Part shown: positions 15,279 through 26,536 of the stretch, one piece after another
How positions within the stretch are numbered: the first letter of the stretch is position 1
Layout: each line of letters opens with the position of its first letter
NCBI GenBank assembly: GCA_958296105.1
Contig: OY282441.1
Coordinates: forward strand, 2,191,800-2,255,799
DNA from: an uncultured Dehalococcoidia bacterium
GTDB taxonomy: Bacteria > Chloroflexota > Dehalococcoidia > Lucifugimonadales > UBA1123
DNA: 64,000 nt
Reading direction: 5' to 3'
Notes under the pieces: generated by a model
What the model was told of the DNA's origin: nothing
Seen by the model: only the letters and a program-made list of their open reading frames with translations
The model's database searches: none
Program-made: the position numbers and the translations under genes

Positions 15279-17912
15279 ATGCAGAAATCGAACAGCACCT
15301 CCTCCGAAAGCACGAGTCGCTTGGACCGCAAAGCCGTTGTTTGGCTGGCAGTCATACTTTTCGTGGTCGTAATTCCGCTCGGCTTGTACATGACGCGCGA
15401 GCCGCTGCTGAATGGGATGACGACGACCCGCAGCGGAATCCTCAGCGCAGTGGGACTGGGCGCGATACCAGTAGCCGCCCTCATCGGCGCGCTGCTGATC
15501 GCGCTCATCGTCAACCCCGGCTGGCTGAGGAGATACAACGTCTGGCTCTCCGCCGCCATGCTGACGCTGGCGCTGGCTGGCGCTCTCTCCTTCTTCCGTC
15601 CGCTGGATGGCCCTCTGGGGTGGTTCTCGATCTACGGGCGCACGACTCTGGGCGGCGCGCTCGGAGAAGCCGTGATCGGAAGCCAGAATGTCATGGGCGC
15701 GCTGCGCCTGTTCGCAATCTTCCTCATAGCCGTGGCGGTCGCGCTGCCCGTGCTTACCGGCAACCTCGGCCGGCTGCTGGGACAGGGGCTGATATTCGTC
15801 TACCTCAGCCTGTTCATGGCGATAAGGTCGCTGACGTCTAGACGTCCGCCGCCCGATGTGGATGACTTCGACTTCCCCGAAGCAGTCCCCAATCGCGCAT
15901 CGGAGCAGGGCTGGATGGACGATCTCGGACCCCGCGAAGATGGCTCCCCCTACAGGAGTTTCGCGCTGTCGCCTGTCGCCTCGTCCCCTGTCGCTTCGTC
16001 CATAGAGACAGCCGAAGAGCAGACAGCCGCCGCGAGCGAGCATGAAGCCCATCCCGACGAAGAGAAGGACAGCGGCTACCCTGCCGAGTCCGCCGTCGCG
16101 TCACTGGAAGACGATGAGGACGACGAGGATGACATCTATCCTCCATTCGAGCAGAATCAGAAACCCGTGATCGTGAGGCTGCCGGACGGCGTGGACGAGC
16201 GCCACTTCCACCCAGACCCCGGCCCCTATTGGCAGCCGAAGCTGGACCCGCAGCCTGAAGAGCCTGCCCCCCAAGCCGAGCCAGAGCCAGAGCCGGCGTT
16301 CGTCTCGTCATCGCCTGCCCCGATACCCATGCGCGCAGCTCCGCCGCCTGCCCCCTCTCCCACTGCGGCGGCGGCATTCTCAGCCCCGCGATCGAACGGT
16401 ACTGCGCTGATGTGGCAGAGGCCGAGCATAGACCTGATGAAACAGGGCCAAGACAACCAGATATCCGATACGGAGCTTCATACGACGGGCGAGACGATAA
16501 CCCAGACGCTCGGCGAGTACGGCGTAGAGGTGCAGGTCGGCCACGTGCGCCCCGGCCCTACGGTTACCATGTACGGCCTCGTGCCGGGCTACGTTCGGCG
16601 CAACAAGCTGGTCAGGCAGGTAGACGATGACGGCAACCCCATTCGCGACGAGTCAGGAAAGCAGATCACCAAGCGAGTCGAGCAAAAGACCCGAGTGAAG
16701 GTGGACAGCATTCTAGCGCGCGAGAAAGACCTCGCCCTTGCGCTGAAGACGCCGTCCCTGCGCATCGAAACGCCGGCGATGGGCAGGTCGCTCGTCGGCA
16801 TCGAAGTGCCGAACCCCAACCCGAGTCTGGTTACGCTGCGCAGCGTTATGGAGAGCGGAGATTTCCAGAAGCAGCGCGCGCGCGCCCATCTGCCCGTCGC
16901 ATTGGGACGCGGAAGCGGCGGAGAGTCGATCTCGTTCGACCTCGCCAAGATGCCCCACCTTCTGGTGGCTGGGGCAACCGGCAGCGGCAAGAGCGTATGC
17001 CTCAACGCCATCGTCTCCTGCCTGATAACCGAAAAGACGCCGGCCGAGCTGCGCCTGCTGCTGATAGACCCCAAGCGCGTAGAGCTGACGCCGTACAACG
17101 GCATACCGCATCTGATGGCTCCGGTGATCGTGGAAACGGATACCGTGGTCGGCTACCTCAAGGGGCTGATACGCGAGATGTTCGAGCGCTACCGGCGCAT
17201 GGAAGAGGTGGGCGTGCGCAACATCGAGGCGTACAACAACAAGATGCCGGACAAGATGCCCTTCCTGTGCGTCGTGGTGGACGAGCTGGCAGACCTCATG
17301 ATGACCGCCGCCTTCGACGTCGAGCAGTCACTCTGCCGCCTAGCCCAGCTGGGCAGAGCGACCGGGATACACCTGATCATCGCCACACAGCGCCCCTCCG
17401 TGGACGTGGTGACCGGGCTGATCAAGGCCAACTTCCCCAGCCGCATCAGCTTCGGCGTCACCTCGCAGGTCGATTCGCGCACGATTCTCGACACGTCGGG
17501 CGCGGACAAGCTGCTGGGGCGCGGCGACATGCTCTATCTGCCGCTGGACGCATCCAAGCCGGCGCGCGTGCAGAACGTGTTCATCGGAGACGACGAGATC
17601 GAAGATCTGGTCGCCTTCTGGAAGAACACCCCATGGGCGCCGCTTCACCAGATAGACCTGCTGGGCGGCGAGGAGATCGAAGACGCGCAGGATGCGGCGC
17701 AGGAAGCGCAAGACCCAGACCGCGACGACATGATGGACAAGGCGATCGAGCTTGCCCTCAACCATCGCAAGCTGTCCACTTCTCTGCTCCAGCGCCGCCT
17801 GCGGATAGGCTACCCTCGCGCGGCGCGTCTGATGGATCAGCTGGAGGAAGAGGGGGTCGTGGGTCCGGGTGAAGGTTCGAAGTCCAGAGATGTTATAATC
17901 AATCAGAACTAG
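15279..17912 (+). CDS. ftsK: DNA translocase FtsK/SpoIIIE
   Basis: Septum-located DNA pump that clears chromosome termini during division (877 residues). The N-terminus has four membrane helices (about residues 20-40, 60-80, 88-106, 140-175), followed by a long acidic and proline-rich linker (about 190-380), then the motor. Walker A GATGSGKS lies near residue 564 and Walker B (FLCVVVDELADLMM) near 665. The C-terminal winged-helix gamma domain (STSLLQRRLRIGYPRAARLMDQLEEEG) would read polar DNA signals. The 15142-15278 spacer upstream holds a small hairpin (cgccc/gggcg) without a T run, so no terminator is called. Confidence 0.96.
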   Translation: MQKSNSTSSESTSRLDRKAVVWLAVILFVVVIPLGLYMTREPLLNGMTTTRSGILSAVGLGAIPVAALIGALLIALIVNPGWLRRYNVWLSAAMLTLALAGALSFFRPLDGPLGWFSIYGRTTLGGALGEAVIGSQNVMGALRLFAIFLIAVAVALPVLTGNLGRLLGQGLIFVYLSLFMAIRSLTSRRPPPDVDDFDFPEAVPNRASEQGWMDDLGPREDGSPYRSFALSPVASSPVASSIETAEEQTAAASEHEAHPDEEKDSGYPAESAVASLEDDEDDEDDIYPPFEQNQKPVIVRLPDGVDERHFHPDPGPYWQPKLDPQPEEPAPQAEPEPEPAFVSSSPAPIPMRAAPPPAPSPTAAAAFSAPRSNGTALMWQRPSIDLMKQGQDNQISDTELHTTGETITQTLGEYGVEVQVGHVRPGPTVTMYGLVPGYVRRNKLVRQVDDDGNPIRDESGKQITKRVEQKTRVKVDSILAREKDLALALKTPSLRIETPAMGRSLVGIEVPNPNPSLVTLRSVMESGDFQKQRARAHLPVALGRGSGGESISFDLAKMPHLLVAGATGSGKSVCLNAIVSCLITEKTPAELRLLLIDPKRVELTPYNGIPHLMAPVIVETDTVVGYLKGLIREMFERYRRMEEVGVRNIEAYNNKMPDKMPFLCVVVDELADLMMTAAFDVEQSLCRLAQLGRATGIHLIIATQRPSVDVVTGLIKANFPSRISFGVTSQVDSRTILDTSGADKLLGRGDMLYLPLDASKPARVQNVFIGDDEIEDLVAFWKNTPWAPLHQIDLLGGEEIEDAQDAAQEAQDPDRDDMMDKAIELALNHRKLSTSLLQRRLRIGYPRAARLMDQLEEEGVVGPGEGSKSRDVIINQN

Positions 17913-17922
17913 GTTTCTGATT
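17894..17922 (+). promoter_or_regulatory. TATAAT box and perfect 8-bp palindrome upstream of accDA
   Basis: TATAAT (17894-17899) is followed at once by AATCAGAA (17901-17908), a 6-bp spacer and TTCTGATT (17915-17922). The palindrome overlaps the ftsK stop codon and ends 17 bp before the GTG of accDA. Position over the start of transcription would suit an operator; alternatively it is a small RNA hairpin. No convincing -35 box is visible. Confidence 0.45.
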
Positions 17923-17939
17923 ATTCGAGGTGGTAACTC

Positions 17940-19796
<1,857 letters not shown>

Positions 19797-19855
19797 CCAC
19801 GCCCCGCCAGCCGCGCGCAACCCAGCGCCGCCGCGCGCGGCTGCCAGCAGGATGC

Positions 19856-21055
19856 CTACCCTAGCCCGCGCTCCCTGATCGCCTTGCTGTGGTCCCAGGG
19901 GGCGATCCACTCCTCTTCGATCTCCATTCCCCAGCCGGGCGCGTCCGTGGGGGTGACGTAGCCATGCTTGGGAACCGCCAGCCCCGGGATTGGCCAGACC
20001 TCTTCCAGCGGAATGCCCGGATCGCTGCCCATCCAGAACTCCGCCATTGGCGATTCGGGCATCGAGATGGCGAAGTGCTGACCCCAGGGCGATGCCACAG
20101 CCGCATGAGGAATCGTCACGATTCCCGCCGCCTCGCCGATGGTGTATATCTTCAGCGCCTCCGAGAACCCACCGCACCACTTCATATCAGGCTGAAGCAC
20201 GTCCACCGCTCGATGCTCCACGAGCTGCCTGAACGTCCAGCGTCCATGATGATCCTCCCCAGTGGCAAGCGGCACCCAGTTGATCGCCTTTCTAAGCTCG
20301 ATATGACCTTCGAGATCTGTGGGGATCAGCGGCTCCTCCAGCCAGCGCAGCCCGTATGGACGCAGACGCTCCGCCAAGCGTATGGCGAACTCCACGTTGA
20401 AGCTCATCACCGGGTTGTACATGAGCTCGGCGCTTGCTCCCACCTCATCGCGCGCCTTCGCTATGTGTTCCTCCACCAAGTCGATCCCCGCTATACCCTC
20501 GTCGTAGTGCGCCGGGTTCGACACCTTGAAGCACAGGAACCCCAGCTCTTTCGACCAGTCCAGATCGTCTGACGTGCAGTAGACCAGCGCCTTGTCTCGG
20601 CACGGGCCGCCTATCAGCGAATAGACCGGCTGCCCCAGCAGCTTGCCCTTCAGATCCCACAGCGCCAGATCTATGCCAGACTGCGCCACAGTCGCCAGAC
20701 CGCCGGCGCCGAAGCGCTGCGTAGAGCGCCACATCAGATCGTTCAGGTACTCCAGCGCCATGCAGTCTCGGCCTTCCAGAAGCGGCCCGAAGTGATAGTC
20801 TATCAACGCCGCCGTCGGCTCCCCGAAGCTGCACTGCCCGAGCCCCCACGTTCCATCCTCCGCCACCGCCTGAACCCACACCTCGGCGGAGGTGTTCGCG
20901 CCGGGCATCTGCCCGTGCAGGCGCGGAAACTCCGGATACTTGTTGATGGGCAGCGCGCGCCGCGCGTGGGTGTTCCAGTTCGGACGCCGAGACTTCGATT
21001 TCGGAGGCGTCCTTGGTATGTTCAGCTCGACCGCCCTGATCTGTTTGATTCGCAT
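19856..21055 (-). CDS. Enolase-superfamily dehydratase, L-rhamnonate dehydratase-like
   Basis: 399 residues, mandelate racemase/muconate lactonising fold. The stretch TGEDHHGRWTFRQL followed by VDVLQPDMKWCGGF matches the corresponding region I recall of bacterial rhamnonate dehydratase (GEHHG...DIMQPDVGWCGG), and the N-terminal PINKYPEF, GIDLALWDLKGKLLGQPVY and IPHAAVASPWGQH segments also fit. Members dehydrate sugar acids by Mg-assisted proton abstraction. It is the last gene of a minus-strand set with the biotinyl carrier and CoA-transferases, ending 59 bp from the convergent accDA. The exact sugar acid is inferred, not shown. Confidence 0.8.
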   Translation of the reverse strand: MRIKQIRAVELNIPRTPPKSKSRRPNWNTHARRALPINKYPEFPRLHGQMPGANTSAEVWVQAVAEDGTWGLGQCSFGEPTAALIDYHFGPLLEGRDCMALEYLNDLMWRSTQRFGAGGLATVAQSGIDLALWDLKGKLLGQPVYSLIGGPCRDKALVYCTSDDLDWSKELGFLCFKVSNPAHYDEGIAGIDLVEEHIAKARDEVGASAELMYNPVMSFNVEFAIRLAERLRPYGLRWLEEPLIPTDLEGHIELRKAINWVPLATGEDHHGRWTFRQLVEHRAVDVLQPDMKWCGGFSEALKIYTIGEAAGIVTIPHAAVASPWGQHFAISMPESPMAEFWMGSDPGIPLEEVWPIPGLAVPKHGYVTPTDAPGWGMEIEEEWIAPWDHSKAIRERGLG

Positions 21056-21091
21056 GAATGCCCTCCTGAACGCGGTATGCTCGCTGCCGAG

Positions 21092-21316
21092 TCAGCCCGC
21101 GCACACTTCCACCAGTCTGTCGCCCTCCGAGACCGACTGATCTTCCTCCACGTGAACGGCGGACACCGCCCCGTCGTGGTCGCAGACGACCTCGTTCTCC
21201 ATCTTCATAGACTCGATCACCACCACGAGGTCGCCCGCGCTCACCGAGTCTCCCTTGGACACCAGCACTTCTATGACCCTGCCGGTCATGGGGGAGTGAA
21301 TGATTACATCTGCCAA
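21092..21316 (-). CDS. Free-standing biotinyl (BCCP-type) carrier domain
   Basis: 74 residues consisting of nothing but a biotinyl/lipoyl-fold domain. The biotinylation motif ESMKMENEV is at about residues 35-43, the lysine being the expected attachment site; the N-terminal half reads [18 protein letters not shown], the usual hammerhead. The methionine flanks indicate biotin rather than lipoate. TTG start at 21316, only 12 bp after the fused CoA-transferase stop and 36 bp before the dehydratase, so co-transcribed with catabolic genes rather than with acc genes. Which carboxylase or decarboxylase it serves is unknown. Confidence 0.88.
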   Translation of the reverse strand: MADVIIHSPMTGRVIEVLVSKGDSVSAGDLVVVIESMKMENEVVCDHDGAVSAVHVEEDQSVSEGDRLVEVCAG

Positions 21317-21328
21317 TGCGCCATCACC

Positions 21329-23767
21329 TCAGCCTTCTTGAAATGTTCCAACTATCTCTTTCGTCTCCATCTGCTCGATCCGCGAAGCGTGGAGCGCGAG
21401 CAGCCGCCCCAGTATCTCACGGCTGTTCTCTCCCAGCCTTGCGGAGGGCATCCATCTGGATTTCTGAAGCCCCTCGTGCCGAATGGCTTGTCCCGGGTAC
21501 TTCTTCATGCCCACGTCTGCCTCCTCCAGCTCCACGAAGAAGCCGCGCTCGTTCAGGTGCGGATCGTCCAGAAGCTGCCAGTTCTTGGATACCCTTCCCG
21601 CCGCTATTCCGACTGCCTGAAGCGCGGAGGCGATATCGCCCGCGTCTCTGCGCCGCGTCCAAGCCGAGACAGCCGAGTCCACCGCCTGCGTGTCGCGCCT
21701 TCGGTTGGACTCCACTTCCAGCGCGGGATCGGGCGAGATGCCGTCCTCTGCGAGCAGCTTGGACAGCCTAATCCACTCGGCATCGGACACTGCGCAGATC
21801 GCCACCCACTCGTCTTCCCCCATTGCGGGGTAGACTCCGTAGGGCGAGTGCATCGGGTGGCTGTTGCCCGCGCGAGGCGGCTGCCGCCCGGTGCGCGAGT
21901 GCGCCGCTACGTACTCGCCTATCTGGCACACGGGCCCCTCGTTCAGCGCGAGGTCTATGAGCTGCCCCTCGCCCTCGCGCCGTCTGTGGTGGAGAGCCGC
22001 AGTGATCGCAGCCACCGAGTTCAGCGCAGCCACCAGATCCGGGAAGGCGAGCGACGACGTTCGGGGCGGCCCTCCCTCGTAGCCCATCATGCTCGGAATG
22101 CCGGTCATCGCTTCCACCGATGGGCCGAAGGCGGGATAGTCCCTATATTCGCCCGTCATTCCAAAGCCAGACATCGAACACATGATGATGTCCGGACGGA
22201 CGGCGCGCAGGTCTTCGTATGTCAGGCGGAAGTTGCGCATGACGCGCGGCCTGAAGTTCTCGATCACCACGTCCGACACCGCCGCGAGCTGTAGAAACAG
22301 GTTGCGCCCTTCGTCCAGATCCAGGCGCAGGGCAAGGCTGGATTTGTTGCGATTGAGCTTGTTGTTCGTCCCCCCGGCGCGGTCCAGCGGCACGCGCGGA
22401 TCGCTGATCTTGATGACTTCCGCTCCGAAGTCGCCCAGAATGCGCGTAGCCAGCGGCCCTGCCCATACTCTGGTGAGATCGAGTACGCGAACGTCGCCGA
22501 GTATGGCGCGGGAGGGCGGATCTGCGCTGGCGCGGACTCCAGCGGCGCGCGCCTCACGGCTCGGCGTGTCCGCAGACTTCAGAACGTCTTTCGTATGCTC
22601 CCCAAGACTGGGCGCGCCCCCGAACTTCGGCGGCGTCGCGCTCATGTGGAACGGCGCGGTGGGATACGTCAGCGTTCCCGCGTCCGCGTGGTCTATCCGA
22701 GCGAACAGCCTTCGGTGTCTCAGCTGCCCGTCTTCCAGCAGCTCGGACAGCTCCAGCAGCGGCGACGCCGGCTCCGACCACGTTCCCGCCGCCAGCTCGA
22801 ACACCTCCCGCCGCGTCTTGTCCTTCATCCAGTCGATCAGAATGGCGTCTATGTCGTCCGCGTGTTCGCGCCGCTCCGCGAACGTGGCGAAGCGCGGGTC
22901 TTCCAGCAGCTCCGCCCTACCCACCATCGGAAAGAGCATGTCCCACTGGCCCTCCGTGGACACCGCGAACGACACGTACCCATCCCTGCACGGCAAGACC
23001 GTTATCGGGTAGCGCCCATACGCGCCCTTGTTCTCCCATCTCGCGCCGTGCCTGCTGCGAACCAAGCCGTTGTAGGTGTGCATGACGGTTGTGAACTGGT
23101 GAAGCGTCGCCAGCGATTCGATCTCGGAGACCTCCACCCTTCGCGCCCGCCCTGCGCCATCGCGCTCCCACAGCGCCATCATCACGCCCGCGAATCCGTG
23201 AAGCCCTGCCAGATACTCCGACTGACGGCCCGGAATCATCAGCGGCTCGCGGTCTTCGTCTCCCGAAAGATACAGAAAGCCGCCGAGCGCGAGGCTCACC
23301 AGAGGGGTCGTCTTCCACGTTCGATAAGGCCCGCTGCTTCCGAACGGCGTTATCGACAGGTCGATCAGTCCGCCGCCGAGCGAATCCACGCCGAGCGCGG
23401 CGCGAGCGTCGGCGTCCCAGTCCTCTATGAGAACGTCCGCGGACGTGGCGAGCCGTCTCAGAGTGTCGCCGCCCCCTTCCGAGCGCCAGTCCAAGAGGGC
23501 GCTGCGCTTGCCCATGTTGAGATACAGGAACAGCGCGCTCGCTTCCGACTGCGGAACGTCCGGGAGGCGAGGCTCTGCGCCGCGCGTCCAGTCTCCGGAC
23601 GGCGGGAGTTCGACCTTTACGACATCCGCTCCGAAAGCGGCGAGCAGACGTCCGCAGAAGGGCCCAGCCACGCCGGACGCCGCCTCGACTACGGTGAGGC
23701 CGTCGAGTGGCGGCGATGACGCGCCCCGACCCTCACTCCGCACGCCGCGCCCCTCGAACCACTCCAT
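21329..23767 (-). CDS. Double-domain CaiB/BaiF (family III) CoA-transferase
   Basis: 812 residues, twice the usual 400, because two family III CoA-transferase domains are joined. The first (about 20-390) starts LDGLTVVEAASGVAGPFCGRLLAAFGADVVKVE-like, and the second (about 425-810) starts DVRVLDLTRVWAGPLATRILGDFGAEVIKI-like. Domain 2 keeps the usual catalytic-region features (RNKSSLALRLDLDEGR, VIENFRPRVMRNF). Domain 1 has LIEDWDADARAALG at the place where the nucleophilic Asp context is normally found further on. These enzymes move CoA between carboxylic acids. Its start overlaps the upstream CoA-transferase gene by 35 bp. Acceptor and donor are not predictable. Confidence 0.9.
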   Translation of the reverse strand: MEWFEGRGVRSEGRGASSPPLDGLTVVEAASGVAGPFCGRLLAAFGADVVKVELPPSGDWTRGAEPRLPDVPQSEASALFLYLNMGKRSALLDWRSEGGGDTLRRLATSADVLIEDWDADARAALGVDSLGGGLIDLSITPFGSSGPYRTWKTTPLVSLALGGFLYLSGDEDREPLMIPGRQSEYLAGLHGFAGVMMALWERDGAGRARRVEVSEIESLATLHQFTTVMHTYNGLVRSRHGARWENKGAYGRYPITVLPCRDGYVSFAVSTEGQWDMLFPMVGRAELLEDPRFATFAERREHADDIDAILIDWMKDKTRREVFELAAGTWSEPASPLLELSELLEDGQLRHRRLFARIDHADAGTLTYPTAPFHMSATPPKFGGAPSLGEHTKDVLKSADTPSREARAAGVRASADPPSRAILGDVRVLDLTRVWAGPLATRILGDFGAEVIKISDPRVPLDRAGGTNNKLNRNKSSLALRLDLDEGRNLFLQLAAVSDVVIENFRPRVMRNFRLTYEDLRAVRPDIIMCSMSGFGMTGEYRDYPAFGPSVEAMTGIPSMMGYEGGPPRTSSLAFPDLVAALNSVAAITAALHHRRREGEGQLIDLALNEGPVCQIGEYVAAHSRTGRQPPRAGNSHPMHSPYGVYPAMGEDEWVAICAVSDAEWIRLSKLLAEDGISPDPALEVESNRRRDTQAVDSAVSAWTRRRDAGDIASALQAVGIAAGRVSKNWQLLDDPHLNERGFFVELEEADVGMKKYPGQAIRHEGLQKSRWMPSARLGENSREILGRLLALHASRIEQMETKEIVGTFQEG

Positions 23768-24941
23768 CGGCGATCAGCCTGCTCGTCTCCTCGTCAGAGA
23801 TGCCGAGCGCGCCGCTCAGCACCTCTTCGGTATGCTCCCCGAGCATGGGAGGGTGGCTCTGCGGCGCGGCTGGCGTGCGGCTGAGGTGCTGAAGCGCGCT
23901 GCCCAGAAGCCTCACGCTGCCCAAGGCTGGATGATCGACCTCCCATACCGATCTCCGCGCCTTTGCCTGCGCGTCTTCGAGAGCGTCCTCGATGGTGTTG
24001 ATCGAAGTCACGGTGATACCCGCCGCCTGAAGCGCGCTCATCCAGTGGTCTCGGCTGTTCGCCCCGATCTTCTCGTTGAGCATGGATGCCAGCGCCTCGC
24101 GGTTCTGCACCCGCGCCGCGTTGTCCCTGAATCTGTCGTCGTCTGGCAGATCGGGCAGACCGACCACGTCGCACAGACGCCTGAACTGGTCGTCGTTGTT
24201 CGCCGCCAGCATGAAGAAGCCGTCCGACGCCTCGAAATCCTGATACGGGACGACCTGCGGGTGCGCGTTGCCGATTCGCCCCGGCGATACTCCCGTGGCC
24301 AGATAGCTGTGCGCGAGGTTGGCCATGGACGCGATCCCAACGTCGAACAGCGACACGTCCACGCGCTGCCCCTTGCCGCTGAGCGCGCGCTCGTGGAGCG
24401 CCGCCAGAATGCCGATGGTGGCAGTCAGTCCGGTCAGAATATCCACCCATGCGACTCCGACTTTGGTAGGCCGACCCTCCGCCTCCCCCGTAACGCTCAT
24501 GATGCCCGTCATGGCTTGGAGCGCGGCATCGTATCCCGGCTCCTCCGCGCGCGGGCCTGTCTGTCCGAAGCCGGTCACGGAGGCGTAGACGATGCCCGGG
24601 TTGATCTCCGAGATCGCTTCGTAGTCCAGTCCGTAGCGCTTCAGGTTGCCCACCCGAAAGTTCTCGACGAGGACGTCCGCCTTCTGCGCCAGCCTGCGGA
24701 TGATGTCCTGCCCTCGCGCGTCCCGAAGGTTGACGATCAGGCTCTTCTTGCCCCGATTGGCGGAGAGGTAGTACGCGCTCTCGCTGCCCACGAACGGCGG
24801 CCCCCAGCCTCTGGTGTCGTCGCCCCAGGGCGATTCGACCTTCCAGACAGTCGCGCCCATGTCCGCCAGTATCTGCGTACCGAACGGCCCCGCCAGAATT
24901 CTTGACATGTCGAGTACGGTAATGTCGCTAAGCGCGCCCAT
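23733..24941 (-). CDS. CaiB/BaiF (family III) CoA-transferase
   Basis: 402 residues, standard single-domain member of the formyl-CoA/oxalate, carnitine and succinyl-CoA transferase family. N-terminal Rossmann part: ITVLDMSRILAGPFGTQILADMGATVWKVESPWGDDTR. The GYDAALQAMTGIMSVTGE segment carries the aspartate that is the usual nucleophile context, and the C-terminus ends with the LGEHTEEVL motif common to the family. First gene of a minus-strand operon that continues through the double-domain transferase, biotinyl carrier and dehydratase. Confidence 0.92.
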   Translation of the reverse strand: MGALSDITVLDMSRILAGPFGTQILADMGATVWKVESPWGDDTRGWGPPFVGSESAYYLSANRGKKSLIVNLRDARGQDIIRRLAQKADVLVENFRVGNLKRYGLDYEAISEINPGIVYASVTGFGQTGPRAEEPGYDAALQAMTGIMSVTGEAEGRPTKVGVAWVDILTGLTATIGILAALHERALSGKGQRVDVSLFDVGIASMANLAHSYLATGVSPGRIGNAHPQVVPYQDFEASDGFFMLAANNDDQFRRLCDVVGLPDLPDDDRFRDNAARVQNREALASMLNEKIGANSRDHWMSALQAAGITVTSINTIEDALEDAQAKARRSVWEVDHPALGSVRLLGSALQHLSRTPAAPQSHPPMLGEHTEEVLSGALGISDEETSRLIADGVVRGARRAE

Positions 24942-25332
24942 GAGATCACCCTCATTGAAAATTCAGAGGCAATGTTAAAGGTTCGAGGACTGTTTTGTCA
25001 CACAGTGCGCGGCATGAGAAAGACCGCCCTGATATAATCTCGGCAAAAACAGCGATACGAGCTTCCGGGCTGGACGTTTCTTTAGTGAGAGTCGCCGACA
25101 TCTTTTAGAATGGCGAAGACAGCCGAACAGAACGGCCTGCTGTTATACTTGGCGCTGATGCTGGTCGAAGCAGACCTCCCACGGTGACCGCAATGACGAC
25201 AGCTACACAGAACAAACTCATAACCGCCTTGGACGGCGGCCGCGTCTTGCCCGGCTTCAGCTGCGCAGTGAGCGAGATATTCGATCTGTAAGCACGGAGG
25301 CGGGTCCCCGCCGAACACTCAGGAGCGCTCGC
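24942..25332. other. 391-bp divergent spacer with degraded coding traces
   Basis: Between a CoA-transferase and the epoxide hydrolase. A TATAAT box occurs at 25033-25038 and TATACT at 25142-25147 without clear -35 partners. At 25193-25291 an ATG frame of 32 codons ends LPGFSCAVSEIFDL, which resembles the last residues of Uma2-family nucleases; it looks like the tail of a lost gene. Nothing else is recognised. Confidence 0.45.
25193..25291 (+). pseudogene. Possible 3' remnant of an Uma2-family nuclease gene
   Basis: A short open frame, ALDGGRVLPGFSCAVSEIF near its end, resembles the LPG-F-x-(x)-ELF ending typical of Uma2/DUF820 proteins. No upstream nuclease core is found in any frame, so at most a stub remains. 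Very tentative. Confidence 0.25.
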
Positions 25333-26478
25333 ATGAACATTCATCCATACACGATAGATATATCGGACGACATCTTGGACGACCTTAAAGACAGGCTTCG
25401 GCGCACTCGCTGGCCTGACGAGATCGAGGATGCGGGGTGGGACTACGGCTCCAGTCTCGGCTACGTCAGGGAGCTGTGCGAGTATTGGGCCGACGGGTTC
25501 GACTGGCGCGCCCAGGAGTCTGCCATGAACGAGCTGCCCCACTACCGCGCAGACGTAGACGGGCTGGGCATCCACTTCATACACGCTAGGGGCGCAGGCC
25601 CCAATCCGATTCCGCTGGTCATCACGCACGGCTGGCCCAGCACCTTCGCCGAGATGCTCGATATCATACCTCTGCTGTCCGATCCCGCCTCGCACGGCGG
25701 CGACGCGGCGGACTCGTTCGACGTCATCGCGCCGTCCATGCCCGGCTACGGATTCTCTGACAGGCCGGCTCGGCGCGGGATGAGTCCGGCGCGCATCGCC
25801 GATATGTGGCACAAGCTGATGACCGATGGGCTTGGTTACGGCAGCTTCGTCGCTCAGGGCGGAGACTGGGGAGCGCAGATCACGACCACGCTCGGACTGA
25901 GCTATCCCGATACGGTCAGCGGCATACACCTGACCATGGCGAGCGGCGGGTCTCCCATTCCGTCGGAGGACGAGCTTTCCGAAGCCGAGAAGGAGTTCCT
26001 CGCACACCGCGAGTGGTGGCAGCAGGCAGAGGGCGCATACGGCCACCAGCACCGCACCAAGCCGCAAACGCTCTCCTACGGCTTGAACGACTCTCCGGCC
26101 GGGCTTGCCGCGTGGATCGTGGAGAAGTGGCGCACGTGGAGCGACTGCGGGGGAGACGTGGAATCGCGCTTCTCCAAAGACGAGATTCTGACCCATCTGA
26201 CGGTGTACTGGGCGACCCAGACCATAAGCTCCTCGGTGAGGCTCTACTACGAAAGCGGAAAAGCGCCGTCACAGCTGAGCGCGGACAACCCCGTGACCGT
26301 TCCGACCAGCTTCGCCAAGTTCCCGGTGGAGATCAGCTACCCGCCTCGTGAGTGGCTGGAGAGGTTCTACAACTTGGCGCGCTATACCGAGATGCCGAGC
26401 GGCGGCCACTTCGCCGCCGCCGAGGAGCCGCAGCTTCTGGCGGAAGACATTCGCGCTTCGTTCAGAGGGCTGAGGTAG
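25333..26478 (+). CDS. Epoxide hydrolase (EHN domain plus alpha/beta hydrolase)
   Basis: Adds water to epoxides, giving diols; the microsomal-type/Stsp family layout. 381 residues. The N-terminal epoxide-hydrolase domain (RLRRTRWPDE, about 20-100) precedes the core with oxyanion motif HGWP at 99-102. The nucleophile Asp is in GGDWGA (D178), and the catalytic His is in PSGGHFAAAEEP near residue 355. Cap tyrosines are plausible but not assigned. It stands alone between divergent or convergent neighbours and may act on substrates feeding the nearby CoA-transferase pathways. Confidence 0.93.
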   Translation: MNIHPYTIDISDDILDDLKDRLRRTRWPDEIEDAGWDYGSSLGYVRELCEYWADGFDWRAQESAMNELPHYRADVDGLGIHFIHARGAGPNPIPLVITHGWPSTFAEMLDIIPLLSDPASHGGDAADSFDVIAPSMPGYGFSDRPARRGMSPARIADMWHKLMTDGLGYGSFVAQGGDWGAQITTTLGLSYPDTVSGIHLTMASGGSPIPSEDELSEAEKEFLAHREWWQQAEGAYGHQHRTKPQTLSYGLNDSPAGLAAWIVEKWRTWSDCGGDVESRFSKDEILTHLTVYWATQTISSSVRLYYESGKAPSQLSADNPVTVPTSFAKFPVEISYPPREWLERFYNLARYTEMPSGGHFAAAEEPQLLAEDIRASFRGLR

Positions 26479-26536
26479 GAGAGCGCAGAGTCAGCGCGCA
26501 TCGACTTGGGGCGAATGCGATGCCCGGGTCGACCCG
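26479..26536. other. Short spacer after the epoxide hydrolase
   Basis: Together with 26753-26887 this makes a low-information region around the small gene 26537-26752. No terminator hairpin with a T run is seen. Part of it (26770-26887) is AT-richer than the surroundings and may hold the promoter of the small gene. Confidence 0.4.

Noticed and set aside
15234-16377. Long minus-strand frames opposite ftsK
   Set aside because: High GC and the codon pattern of ftsK leave the opposite strand open; the sequences are rich in Arg and Gly and match nothing.
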